Assembly (NCBI GenBank): GCA_001600175.1
Contig: BCJC01000003.1
Span: forward strand, 2,108,001-2,172,000
Direction of reading: 5' to 3'
Length of the DNA stretch: 64,000 nucleotides
DNA from: Erythrobasidium yunnanense
Taxonomy: Eukaryota; Basidiomycota; Cystobasidiomycetes; Erythrobasidiales; Erythrobasidiaceae
In this document: one piece after another, positions 10,396-20,872 of the stretch
Numbering within the stretch: the first letter of the stretch is position 1
Layout: each line of letters opens with the position of its first letter
Program-made: the position numbers and the translations under genes
The notes under the pieces: model-generated
Database searches by the model: none
Told to the model about the DNA's origin: nothing
What the model saw: the letters and a program-made list of their open reading frames with translations, nothing else

Positions 10396-11525
10396 ATGGG
10401 CTCGTCGACTACATCGGACGACAGTGCATATCTTCGTCGGGCCGCGAAGCGAATGCTCAGAGAGCGAGAATGGCCTCTACGGCCACGGGGCGAACGTGAA
10501 CTGCGACAATACACACAAACTTGGCTGGAGGGAAGCCACAAGGCAGCTTTGGCGGATTGTGACAAGGCCAAAGCCACACTAGGCAAGGCCCGGATCATGC
10601 CTCAACATCCGCTGCGCAATATGATCCTGCAATGCGCGGAGATAGACTACGACGATGCCTGTCACGTCTTCCGCGTTATCGTGGATAGAGAGAAGCACTA
10701 CGAGTCCATCATGGCTAAGGCAAAAAGGCAACGTAGTGAATGTAAACGGAGAACGACAGCTTGGAAAAAGCAAAAAGAGAAAGCCAAGGAAGAGGCCAAA
10801 AGCAATCTCTCGCCCGCTTCAAGCGTAGCATCCACATCATGTACGCGTCTTGTTTCGGATGACATCGAGATACAGATCGGGTTAACGCGGAAGGACATAA
10901 AGACCTGCAACAACATTATAGTGGCCAAAACCTTCTACCGTCAGAATCTAAGCGACATCCTCGACCAGATCAAGCTCTTTCACAAGGATGCAGAGTCAGG
11001 TCTTGCGGATGCTAGAGAGGCATGGGAGAAAAGGTCAAGCTGTACTGCCAAATTTGTTCGGGCTATAGGAGGCCTAAAGTCCAGCAACACTACAGAGGAG
11101 CAGATCAAGGCTCTCACTCCGCACGGACCAACCTGGTATGCCGAATACGTCCTTGCTAGGGATCGAATGCTGTACGCAAGCTGGTGGGAAGCTGGCTGGT
11201 GGAATGACTGGGCGAGTACTAACGCCAAACAATGGCGACACCAGATGAGGGTGAACCAAGCGAGGTTCAAGTTACTCCCAAATACAGGAAGATGTTGGAG
11301 ATATTGGACGGAAAGCTCGCAGCAGCGATGGAGGAAGAGCGTGGCTGGCAGCACAAAAGTAAAGCGGAGGAGCGTGGGACGCCTAAACGGAAGAGAAGGA
11401 TGCAGGGCGATGGATCATCGGATGGAAGTGCGACCAGTAAAAGATCCCATTCAAGCAGGAAACCTGGCAAAAGTCGCAAGGGCGTTAGCTTCGATGCTAG
11501 AACGCCGGGCAGAGGGAGTGCGTAA
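10396..11525 (+). CDS. Hypothetical charged helical protein
   Basis: The first frame starts at ATG 10396 and is Lys/Arg/Glu-rich and helical, with KRQRSECKRRTTAWKKQKEK near residue 120. From about 11245 a different frame looks more protein-like: TPKYRKMLEILDGKLAAAME, then KRKRRM and SRKPGKSRKGVSFD, ending GRGSA at 11525. A textbook TACTAAC branch site at 11218-11224 suggests an intron there (donor near 11182, acceptor near 11260), which would join the two frames. Without splicing, the first frame runs to 11532 with a less convincing tail. The basic C-terminus hints at a nuclear protein. No family is recognised. Confidence 0.6.
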
Positions 11526-11657
11526 GAGTTAGTTGATGTCTTGACAAAGTGTAAGCAGACGAGGAGGTTGTTGCCAAAAACTTTGTCAGCATCCGTTATC
11601 ACCGAGTTACAAAATGACGCTGAAGCTTGAAGGTCGTGTCTTCAGTCTCTGACCAGC

Positions 11658-14334
11658 ATGTCGCTGGGCCGAATCACGACGACTCCTTCAGAGAACACCT
11701 CAGAAACTAATCTTGACCTTTCCGAGGTGAAGAAAAGCCTTTGACGGCCCATGACGCCAGGAAAACAAGACGAAAGCTGACCGATTTCTTGCAATCTCGG
11801 GGCACAATAGTATGAAGAACGGCATAATGACTCCTCGTTCGCAAGCACGAATGGCTACGGGAACGAGAACCATGTCGAAAGCGGATCCACCGAAGACGAG
11901 GCTGCCCATATTCGCGCTGTCGAGGCTGCAATGACCAAACTCAAGCAAGCTCACTCTTCAGAAGATTGGAAACGTCTGAATAAAGGAAGCCATGGCGTCG
12001 ATGTCGCTGTCCAGAAGAATACTGTCGAAGTCAACGGCAAACAAGTCAAGGTGCCTTTGTTGCGAGGGTGAGCTATACGTTCGCAAGGCGTATACCCACT
12101 GACATGTGCATGTGCATGTGCAGTCAGAAAGTCATTGAAGGCTTCACTCCTCAAGCGGTATTTCAGGTCGCAGGACAAAGAGATCTCTGGGACGACTGGT
12201 AGGCGCGATCACTCCGTCTTGTGATGTCGTCTAACGATTTCAACAGGTATTCATCGGGGAACTTCGTGGTTGACCTGGCCGAATCGACATCCCTAACTTA
12301 CATGGTCATGAATATTCCAAGCGCGCCTACGCGGTAGGCAGTAGCGCACAATATGCAGTAATATCCAGCTAAAGTATCATTGTAGACCACGCGACATGGC
12401 GCTCGTTGAGCGTGTCGAGTTGGGAAGCGACGGGACAATCTACTTCGTTGCGACTTCCGTACGATCAGCCAGGATTCCTCCTGTACACGGTCGCGCACGC
12501 GCAACGATGCTCTTGAACGGCTTCGTCATGCGACCCATAGAGAAGAACGGCGTTCGGAGCACTTGGCTATCCTACTACCTACAAGTCGATCCAGCTGGCC
12601 TTTTGACACAGACACTCGCAAGCCGGATGCTTTCAAAGCGGCCGGCTGCGATATACAAGATTGAACAATACCTTCAGAAAGGTGGACCAATTCCAAGCCA
12701 TGATGGCAACCGAGAAATGGCACGGAATGGATCAGTCAAGAGTGCAGGTCGGAATGGATCGCTCATACTTGCTGGCCCGTCGACGAGCACACCATCTAAG
12801 CGAAGGGAACACAAGGAAGTCGCTGCTGAAGGAGCAGACTCGCCGCTTATACCTCACGTAAGCTACCGGGAAACTGCATCATCAAGCAAAGTCATCCAGC
12901 AATCACAGGAGCAATTCCAGCAATTACTGTCTGAGAGGCAATGGGAGAAAGCGGTCGAGGACCACGGATCACCTATCTATTTCAGGCGGGATGGGAAGGC
13001 TGGCTTGCCTGCAGTCAAAGGCGAAGCTGTCATCGAAGAGGATTATACGACGGAACAAGTATTCGCAAGTATTGCGAGTCCTTCCGCGCGGACGATATGT
13101 AAGGATTTGGCTCTTCCCACATCTCAGGCTCTGGCTGACCGCTGCACGCGAACAGGGGACGATCAGTTCAGCTGGAGCGAAATTACCGAAAGTCAGAACG
13201 GCTTTGATCAAGCTTTGTACCGTGATACATGGAAGGGCGTGTATCCCCACATCTCAGAAACGAGTTTCACGCTAGCGAAAGCAGTTTTGCGGAAAGATGC
13301 CCGGACGGACGATGGCGAGATTCTCTATCTTGGGCGGTCAACGGAGTCAGCAAAGGCATCTGTAGACGTTTGGGGCTGGAAGATACAGCAAGGATCCCGG
13401 GGAACGGAGGTATCGCATGCTGCGAAGTTGGATCTAGGCAAGAGTGATTTGCCAGATTTCGTGGAGAAGATATATACGACAGCAGGAGCGAGTGGACCAA
13501 GTCGCGTCAAGAGCTTCCTGAAACAATATGGGCATCCGCCCTTCTTCTTGCGGTGGGGAGAAGGCAAAGCGCAGTTCTTTGGCGAGAACGAGGACAGCGA
13601 TATTACGAGAGGCAAAGTAGGGTGGACAATTGAGGCGGGAGGTGAGAGTGGGCAGCAACAACAGTTGGCGTGGCTGCAATGGGACAAGAGCATGTATCGT
13701 AAGTCGCAATGCCAATGCATATAAGTTCAGATGGACATTGACACTGTCTGAAACAGCTGAAGGCATCGCGCTTTCCGCAAATCCTGATGGTGCATGTCAT
13801 ATTTGCAAGATCGATGGCATGGCAAATACTGCTCAAATCACCTTTAAAGAGCTCCCTAGCTCTGGGATGACCCTACATATAGCACCAGGCTCCTCGAGCA
13901 CCAGCGAAATCACGTTCAACGGCAAGAAAGTGGAAGATTCTGTTCCTCCACCTTCAGGCGCGGCGATACAGCGGAAGGCGCCTGCGAAACAGGTCGATCG
14001 GCAACTGGAATCGTCGACACAGAATAACTTGCCGCCGGATCCATACCTGGTCGACCACTACCCTACTAGAGACACTAGGAGTGTTTCCACTAGCGCTGCT
14101 GGCGGTCTAGTCGCCATGCTACCCAGTAAAGAAAAGCTGGAGTCGCTCAACTTACCGCAGGTAGCGTCTGACCTGACGACGCTGCACCATCCTCGGAAGC
14201 TTGATAATGGGAGAAGAGAGTTGCCGGACGATGCGATGCTTATCATTACGAGGGATCTCTACTTTACGCGCTCGCAAATGGCTGTCATATCAGTGCTCAT
14301 GGCCATAGTTTGGTCTTTAGCGAAGGCTCTGTAG
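11658..14334 (+). CDS. Double START-domain lipid-transfer-like protein with C-terminal membrane anchor
   Basis: START domains bind and move lipids between membranes. After the start at 11658 and a short intron, exons up to about 12660 encode one START-like fold (EDWKRLNKGSHGVDVAVQ, RDLWDDWYSSGNFVVDL, then PRDMALVERV and GRARATMLLNGFVMRPI). A second START-like domain follows (PIYFRRDGKAGLPAVKGEAV, IASPSARTIWDDQFSW, TSFTLAKAVLRKDARTDDGE); its Trp codon is made by splicing out an intron at about 13098-13156. The remainder is Ser/Pro-rich and ends in one hydrophobic helix (MAVISVLMAIVWSLAKAL), so a tail anchor is predicted. The ligand cannot be told from sequence. Introns near 11742, 12070, 12200, 12336 and 13700 are canonical. 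Confidence 0.82.
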
Positions 14335-14542
14335 CGATGCATAGACACGAAACGCAATTAATAATCTTACTATAGTAAACACGCTTCTATTACACATTAC
14401 GGTAGTTCTACAGGGTTGATACTTGTATCTTCATCTCTGCTAGCTAGCTTACACAAGTTGCTATCAGACCTTGCTGCATGCATCTGACTTGTGGGAATAT
14501 GGCTTGGGCGTATCTTCTGCAGATGCTCCGGTTGAGAGGCGT
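14335..14542. other. Convergent 3' region of START gene and PMP3
   Basis: 208 bp, AT-rich near 14350-14400, holding both 3' UTRs. No gene seen. Confidence 0.4.
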
Positions 14543-15219
14543 CTATAGCACCTTTCCACCTTGGCGACCACCGTGGTTCGTCTGCATTTCAGGTGGAGGT
14601 GGTTGAGCATATCCTTGCTGAGGGTATGCTGCGTTCTGGTGCACCGGCTGCTGGACCTGCGTGCGCTCAGACACATCAGTCTACTGGCATACTCTGGACT
14701 TCCTAGAGGGTTACGCACGTAGATTGGCCTGTTATCGGTGTTATGGTGTGCGCCATAGTTAGATCTACGCTCTCCTGCCGCAGTCTGTCTTTCGGCCTGT
14801 AAGCAGAGTGCCAGACATGCCGTCGTCAGAAATGGGACTACGCCAAAGAAACCAGGAGGGTGCGCACCCGTCGAATAATCAGCCAGACTGCATGGAAACA
14901 GCCAGGCAAATATCCAAGGATGGTAAGAAGGATGTTCAGGCTGCGGGATTGCAGACTGCTCAGTGACCGAGCTTCGGAAAGCTATTTCTCGAGGCTATGC
15001 GTACCAGAATTGACCGCCTAAAGCTGCGTATCAGCTTGATTCTGCGTTAGATGTACAATACACTCACCGCAACCATCTGCGAACGCCAATCCAAGTATTA
15101 CCTCAGCATGACGCTCGGCCTTTGGCAGGCGCAAACTGACCTGTGATGAGGGCTGAGATTGGCGGGAAGAAGATTGCAATGATTACGAGTAGAAAATCTG
15201 AGCCATCGAGATTAGCCAT
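14543..15219 (-). CDS. PMP3: PMP3-family plasma membrane proteolipid with C-terminal extension
   Basis: Pmp3/stress-responsive proteolipids are tiny two-helix plasma-membrane proteins that affect membrane potential and cation tolerance. Here exon 1 (15141-15219) encodes MANLDGSDFLLVIIAIFFPP. Two micro-exons of 9 nt (15068-15076) and 13 nt (15005-15017) encode the conserved GCG..QF turn, and exon 4 (14868-14940) encodes LNILLTILGYLPGCFHAVWL. These four add to 174 nt, exactly 58 codons. Two more exons add about 63 residues rich in Gln, Pro and Asn, ending at TAG 14543-14545. The usual family length is about 55 residues, so the tail (total about 121) is an addition seen in some fungal members. 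Confidence 0.88.
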
Positions 15220-15642
15220 GGTTGCTTGTTTGCTTTGCTTGATTGAGGAAGAAGAGATGCAAGAAGCGCAAGTACGCAAGTGGCTAGAAGGTCAGGTCTT
15301 GGCTGTGCACAGGCAAAGAGCTGTGCGCGCTTTCGAGAACGATGACAGGAGATACACGCTAGTAATTCACGCTGAAACATCAAATATAGTACATAGGTGC
15401 CCGATAGGCCGAGGAGAATGAGAGTTGTGAACGCCTGATCTGGCTTGTGAGCGAGATGAGTGACGAGAGGGCATTGCGAAGAGCGCGAAGCATCTATACG
15501 ACGACATTGTACCGAGACTGACGTACCAAAGAACGAGAAAGGTTGCATAAGATAGCTGGGACGAAGTTGCGCGTTCGTGATCAGAACGATGTTGCGATAG
15601 GCATGAAACCAGATGTATTTGATGATGATGATAGATAGCGTT
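15220..15642. other. PMP3 upstream region merging into the 3' flank of PARP-like gene 1
   Basis: Bases about 15494-15625 are clearly similar to 17832-17957, the 3' flank of the second PARP-like gene (shared blocks such as GATAGCTGG.ACGAAG and TGTATTTGAT). They mark the downstream edge of the tandem duplication unit. The rest is PMP3 promoter sequence. Frames that look conserved here are shadows of this DNA similarity. Confidence 0.6.
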
Positions 15643-17524
15643 TCAGGCTTTGCGAACTTTGGCTTTACGAGCTCTTTTTGCTCTAGGCGCCCGGACAGCA
15701 CCTTGCACTGCACCAGGAGCTTGTACGTAGGGATTCCAGCCATTGTTGAGGGCTGGGACAGCACCAGCAATCGGAGGAGCAGGCACAGGAAGGCCTGTTC
15801 CCGCGAATATAGCTCCGAAAACACCAGCTGCTGCTGGGTTATTCATGATAGTAGGTGGCATGATGCCTCTGGGAAGGCCATAGCCGGGCTGCGCATAAGC
15901 ATATTCGAATTCAACGACGTAGCGCGGTAGGACTTGGTCTGCATGTCTTGCTACGAAAATTGTGCCGTTGGCGTATGCATCGAAGTCGTTTTGTCCGACA
16001 GGTAGTGGATTGCCACGCATCGCTATAGGCGAGCATATGATCAGTGAGTTGTTCCACTGTTAACGAGCCATGTGGGCCAAGCGTACCTGTGGCTGTCTGC
16101 TTTCCCAGCAAGACACGGCACGCGAACATCTTGGAGCAGCCTTGAGTATCTGTTTATATTGCCCCTCAGCTACATCTCTTGGCAAGGGTTGAGGATAGAC
16201 TCACAGCCCAGCGATGTAGCAGGAGACGATGCGAGGTATACGCCAACGCCATACGCTCTGGTTCATTGAAAGCAGAATTAGACATGGCAAGACGAAGTAA
16301 CAAGGTTTTTGAGCTGCACTTACTGTCCGTGAAGAACTTGCCCATCTACACCTCCTATCTTGAAGCCGTTCTAGATAAAGGAGATAGAGCAGTCAGCAAG
16401 CTATGCCTGCTAACTATGCAACAACGAGAAGAGATGAGAGTGAGCCTACCTCAAGGATAGGCTGCACGTTCTTTTCTGCCGGTCCATGAAACAGTCTATT
16501 GCAGGCACGGCCGAAGTCAGCTTGTTGACTCAAACAGGACAGCCGGGCGAGAAAGGTATTTGTCACATACGTCCTTTCGGTATCGTCTCTCTCCGCTTGT
16601 CCAAGAGCTATTTTAGCATTCTCGAATCGTTCATTCAGCGCCAGATTGACGAAATAGGTCACTAGTGGGGATCGCCAGAGTCAGTACTTTCAGATGGGAG
16701 ATGTTCGGCTACGCTCTACCTTTTTTGATCTTGATTCCGAGATACTGCTGGTCGAAGTCGGCTCTTACGAGTGCCAAACTACAATTGCATATGTCAGCTT
16801 TGTTGTCAAACAAAAGACGATGCGGTACTTACTGCGCAGCATTATCCGCATCATGATCTCCCTCGAGCGTATTCCCCTCTCCATCCATAGTGACTTGGAA
16901 GATGATCTTACTATCATTGAGAGTCCTTGCACCCCGTTTCCTCCTCATCTCGGCTGCTTTTTCATTCATCTTCTCCGCTTTCTCTGTCATCCGTGCAAGC
17001 AACTCATCGGATGCTTCTCTTGCTAGTTCAGCTTGTTGCTCAGCTTCCCATTGCGCGGAAAGACGCGCTGCCATAGCTGCATCCGCATTAATATCGATCA
17101 AGGGAGGCATAGTTGAGGGAGGAGGCAGTGACGAAGATGAAGAGGACGACGAAGCTATGGGAGGAATAGGTCCATCTATAAGAGCATTCTTTCGCGTGAC
17201 CGGACGACCGGCTTTTCGAGGCGAATAAACAACCTCGACATCGCTGTCATTTGCATCGTTCGCTGGAGCACGATGTACCGACTTTGTTGAAGGAGTGTTG
17301 CGATTGAATTTGCGTTTCTTGGGGACTGGCGTGACGGCAGCAGGCTCGTCTGGTTCGGTCGAACTGTCACTTTCTTCGGACAAGTCCACAATCACAGCGG
17401 CCGCTTTTGCTGGTGTCGCTGATACTGCTCTGCCTTTGCCCTTGTCCAGCTTCTTGACGGGACTGACGATTCGCACTGCTTGATCGTCCTCGTCTGAATC
17501 TGGTATCTCGAAGATTATGGGCAT
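15643..17524 (-). CDS. PARP-catalytic-domain protein 1 (tandem pair)
   Basis: The first exon encodes an acidic, disordered, probably nuclear N-terminus (IPDSDEDD, KKLDKGKGRAVSATPAK, KKRKF) and then NDSKIIFQVTMDGEGNTLEG. Downstream exons build an ADP-ribosyltransferase fold: TYFVNLALN, the first triad His in RLFHG, NVQPILE, FKIGGVDGQV, the Tyr motif GVGVYLASSPATS, CRKMFACRVLLGKQTATG and finally DQVLPRYVVEF. The glutamate that PARP1 uses for chain elongation falls in NGTIFVA, so E is replaced by G. Mono-ADP-ribosylation or loss of activity is therefore more likely than polymer synthesis. A Gly/Pro/Ala tail ends in a basic KRARKAKVRKA. At least six exons. Paralogous to the next gene in the same orientation. 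Confidence 0.85.
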
Positions 17525-17528
17525 AGCT

Positions 17529-17661
17529 GCATCCTCAAGCGCGTGTTGGTGAGAGAATCAGATCTATGGATTCATGGCTGGCTGTTCTAGTTGAGATCTG
17601 ATGAATACTTCTCTCATGCTTTGTGGAGACCAAAACAAACAAAGAAGACACGCGATGACCT
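17529..17661 (-). promoter_or_regulatory. Promoter blocks of PARP-like gene 1 shared with gene 2
   Basis: Two blocks upstream of the ATG (17522-17524) recur upstream of gene 2 at nearly the same distance. A proximal GCGTGTTGGTGA starts at 17541 (17 bp from the ATG). A distal block at 17618-17661 contains TTTGTGGAGAC and GAAGACACGCGA. The core ACGCG resembles the MluI cell-cycle box bound by MBF-type factors; that reading is inference. Confidence 0.45.
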
Positions 17662-18126
17662 TGAGGTCCAGGCTGGATAGGCGATACAGTAGAGCACTGT
17701 GCGCTGAAGGAGAATGTTGAACTATGATACATAGCTGACTGAAAGGCCAGGGAAGACTCGGAGAAGACATCTAGTCTAGCTTTGAAACGAAATTAGGGCG
17801 TAAACGATGTGTGAAGAGCAGGAGAGAAAGTATACGACGACATTGAACTGCTACTGAATGACTGAAGAACGATAGAGATTGGATAGGATAGCTGGAACGA
17901 AGATTTGCGTTGTAGAGCAGGATGTCTGCGATAGTGGGAAGTCTGGTGTATTTGATTAGCAGGGAAGAATTGAGGAGCTGATTTCTTGCATTCTCTCTTT
18001 CCTCTAAGCGCTCTGACTGCGCCTTGAGCGCCCGCTGCTTGCATATAAGGATTGGAGCCAGCGAAGCCAGGACGCGGTCTAGGGACAGCCGATCGAGCAC
18101 CAGCGTCGAACATACCGCCGAATAGA
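17662..18126 (-). other. Between PARP-like genes: gene 2 3' flank and relic of its C-terminal tail
   Basis: On the minus strand, bases about 17960-18126 encode a tail-like stretch (DLFGGMFDAGARSAVP, then SNPYMQAAGAQGAVRALRGK) clearly homologous to the tail of gene 1 (WNPYVQAPGAVQGAVRA). It is out of frame with the gene 2 catalytic domain, whose own frame stops at 18127. Bases 17832-17957 match the 3' flank of gene 1. Confidence 0.6.
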
Positions 18127-19745
18127 TCAGTTGCGTCGTCGATGTCTCGGCCCCTTGGGTTTTCGCGTAAACTCGACGACATAGCGAGGAAGGACTTGGT
18201 CGGCTGTTCTGGCCACGAATATGCCGCCCTGGCCGTATGAGTCGAATTGGTTCTGGCCAACGGGATTTGGTTTGTCGTGCATGGCTGAATGTGCCAGATG
18301 TATATCAGTTTGATACCAGCTTCGGGAAAGAGGGCCACGTACGAGCGGGAGTCTGCTTCCCGAGCAAGACGCGACATGCAAACATCTTTCGGCAGCCCCG
18401 AGTATCTATCGTTGGGGTAAAAGGACGTTAACGAAGGAAAAGAGCGCGAACAATCAAGACGAACAGTGCAAAGAAACAGACGGATCTTTTGCGAGGTAGA
18501 CTCCGATTCCGCAAGCCCTGTTGTATTGTACAGACATTCAGCCAGGTTGTCTTGTCGGGACTTGTGACATTTCGAAGTAGCTTACGTGCCATTAACGACT
18601 TGACCATCTACGCCTCCTATTCTGAAGCCGTCCTGAAACCATGTCTCAGACACTTGTACGTGACTCGCCGGAATTCGAGGGAGGCTTACCTCGAGAATAG
18701 GCTGTACATTCTGTTCATGTGTCCCATGGAAGAGGCTGCAGAGGGCAATGATTAGCAGTGGTCTGGGCAACGATAGGCAAGCGGCCCGCAGCCCTGATGG
18801 GAACTGACGTTGTCTCCGTATTGTCTCGACCTGCTTGACCAAGAACGGTCTTGGCTTTTTCGAAATTTTCGTTTTGGACGGGATTGACGAAGTACGTGAC
18901 TATAACGAACAGCGGCGATTGTCAGCTAAACGAATGAGAGCGACACCGAGGGTCGATGGTCACCACCCACCTCTCGCGATCGGCAGGCCTTTGAAGTCTC
19001 TTTTCACGAGCTCTAGGCTGCTCAGCAGAGTCAGCTGAGCATCCAGAGGCATCATGCCAGGGCAGACTTACTGTGCTTTATTATCCTCGTCGTGATCGCC
19101 TTCCAGCGTGTTTCCGTCCCCATCCATCGTGACCTGAAAGATGATTTTGCTACCATTCAGGCAGTCCGCATCTCCCCTCTTCCTTTTGTTTTCCGCTAGC
19201 TTGACAGCCAATCTCTCAGCCTTCTCCGTTGTACGTGCATAGACTTCGTCTGCTGCTTCTCGCGCTGCTTTTTCTGCTTGATACGCAGCTTCTTCTTCGG
19301 CTGTGAGACGCGCTGCAAAGGCTGCGTCGGCATCGATATTACTGTCAGGTGTTACAGGTGGTAGTGAAGATGATGAAGACGAGGAGGAGGAGGATGCTAG
19401 AGGAGGAAGAGAGCCATCTACGAGTTTATGTCGCGTTGACGGATCACGCGGTTTCTGAGTGGGATAAACAGCCTCGATATCGCTGTCACTTGCATTGTCT
19501 ATAGCATCACGATGAACAGGCGTTCTTGAACGAGCATTGCCATTTAATTTGCGTTTTTGGGTCGATGGGGGAGGTTCGTCCGGCTCTGTCGCGCTACTAT
19601 CGGTGTCTGAATCTTCAATCACGATAGAAGGCTTTGCTGGCGTCGCTGATATTGCTCTGCCCTTTCCCTTGTCCAGCTCCTTGACAGGGCTCAAGATCAC
19701 TTCCAGCTCATCGTCTGAATCTGGGATCTCGACGATTTGAGGCAT
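18127..19745 (-). CDS. PARP-catalytic-domain protein 2 (tandem pair)
   Basis: Paralogue of the preceding gene with the same architecture. It has an acidic start (IPDSDDELE), KELDKGKGRAISATPAK, KRKL, an Ala/Glu-rich helix, GSKIIFQVTMDGDGNTLEG, VTYFVNPVQNENF, the triad His in SLFHGTHEQNVQPILE, DGFRIGGVDGQVVNGT, the Tyr motif GIGVYLAKDPSV, CRKMFACRVLLGKQTPA, NPVGQNQFDSY and DQVLPRYVVEF. The position of the PARP1 catalytic Glu is again Gly (QGGIFVA). The frame ends after KPKGPRHRRRN at 18127, so it lacks the Gly/Pro tail of gene 1, whose counterpart survives just downstream in another frame. About six exons; the start is the first ATG, at the same position as in gene 1. Confidence 0.83.
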
Positions 19746-19748
19746 GTT

Positions 19749-19884
19749 TGCACATCAAAAGCGTGTTGATGATCATTTAGAAACGAAAGAAGACGTTCAT
19801 GAATTCTCTTGCTTTGATCTGCACACCCTTCGATGCATGTTTGTGGAGACGAACAACAAACAACAAGAAGACACGCGACGACTT
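19749..19884 (-). promoter_or_regulatory. Promoter blocks of PARP-like gene 2 shared with gene 1
   Basis: GCGTGTTGATGA starts at 19761 (16 bp from the ATG). TTGTGGAGAC at 19841-19850 (96 bp from the ATG, against 97 in gene 1) is followed by GAAGACACGCGA at 19867-19878. The sequence between the two blocks differs much more than the blocks do. Confidence 0.45.
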
Positions 19885-20872
19885 AGAAGATCCTGACCAC
19901 TCTGAAAGGGTTACTGGTTCTCTGTACACATCACATAATGGAAAGAATGAAACGATCCATGCTTTCTCAGCTAAAAGATACTGTCTTTGGTCCTGTCAAA
20001 CTGTTCGAAGATGACTCTGCACCGCTCTAAGCTCTCTTTACGCTGTAAGGCTGGTCATATATGTCCAGTTCCACGAGACATACCTGATAGAAGACGATAC
20101 CATCCTGGCGAAATGGGCATTCGGGCCCCCTCAAAAGTACCTGTGGTGTTCAGTTTCCAAGCCTCTCCAGACTTCTGGAATCTGTCTCGCCCTGTTGTTA
20201 AGATTCTGGAAGCCTACTTGGGCAAGCAATCCGTATTCTGCAGACCTTCCCGAAGTCGCTCGGCATCGATGTACGAGTAAACTTGACCGCATGCTACATA
20301 TGCTGCTTGACTTCTGCTCAACAGGATCTTTCTTCCTTCTGGTCTCGGCTGTGATCATCAATGCTCATATCGACTGCTTCCCAACTGTCCTAAAAAGTTT
20401 CTTTGGCTTCGTTGACGTCGACAAGAGCCCACCCTTTCCGGTCCCACTCACCATCACTGATCTTACATCAGTACATATCGTGCAAATGGTACCGGTACTT
20501 GAGCCATGCCATAAACGATCTCGGGCAGACTAGAATGGATAATACAGCTAACGCGTTGGTGACTGGGCCGGCTCAAGGAGAAGCATAACATCTCTCTGTA
20601 ACTTCTCTTGTACTCCCTCCCTTTCCGTATCACTGCGTTCTTTATGTCTTCTGACGCTGACGTCCGGCGTTCGGGCTCTTCGGAAGTCGTCTTGTCGCGC
20701 TGGCAGACGACACCACGTTTTGCGTTGTATAATTCGTATCGCAAAACATGCTGCCCTTCGAAGCCGGATGTAGAAAACTAACATTTCAACCTCGTCATGC
20801 TCGGTCTCTTTCTTACATTTACCATTTGCCTCCGACCATGCGAACCTCGTCCAGCATCGCACATCCAGCATC
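19885..20872. other. Long gap with one weak open frame
   Basis: No gene can be assigned with confidence. A plus-strand frame of about 170 codons (roughly 20010-20533) has several hydrophobic stretches and reads LVIYVQFHETYLIEDDTILA and later LLDFCSTGSFFLLVSAVI. It lacks a clear start, and I match it to no family. A second short frame starts at ATG 19939. This could be a decayed or lineage-specific membrane-protein gene. Confidence 0.3.

Noticed and set aside
15183-18100. Two minus-strand frames (15183-15824 and 17771-18100) with similar peptides, apparently a conserved small gene pair
   Set aside because: The likeness follows from DNA similarity of the duplicated 3' flanks. The frames overlap the real PARP tails in other phases and lack starts.
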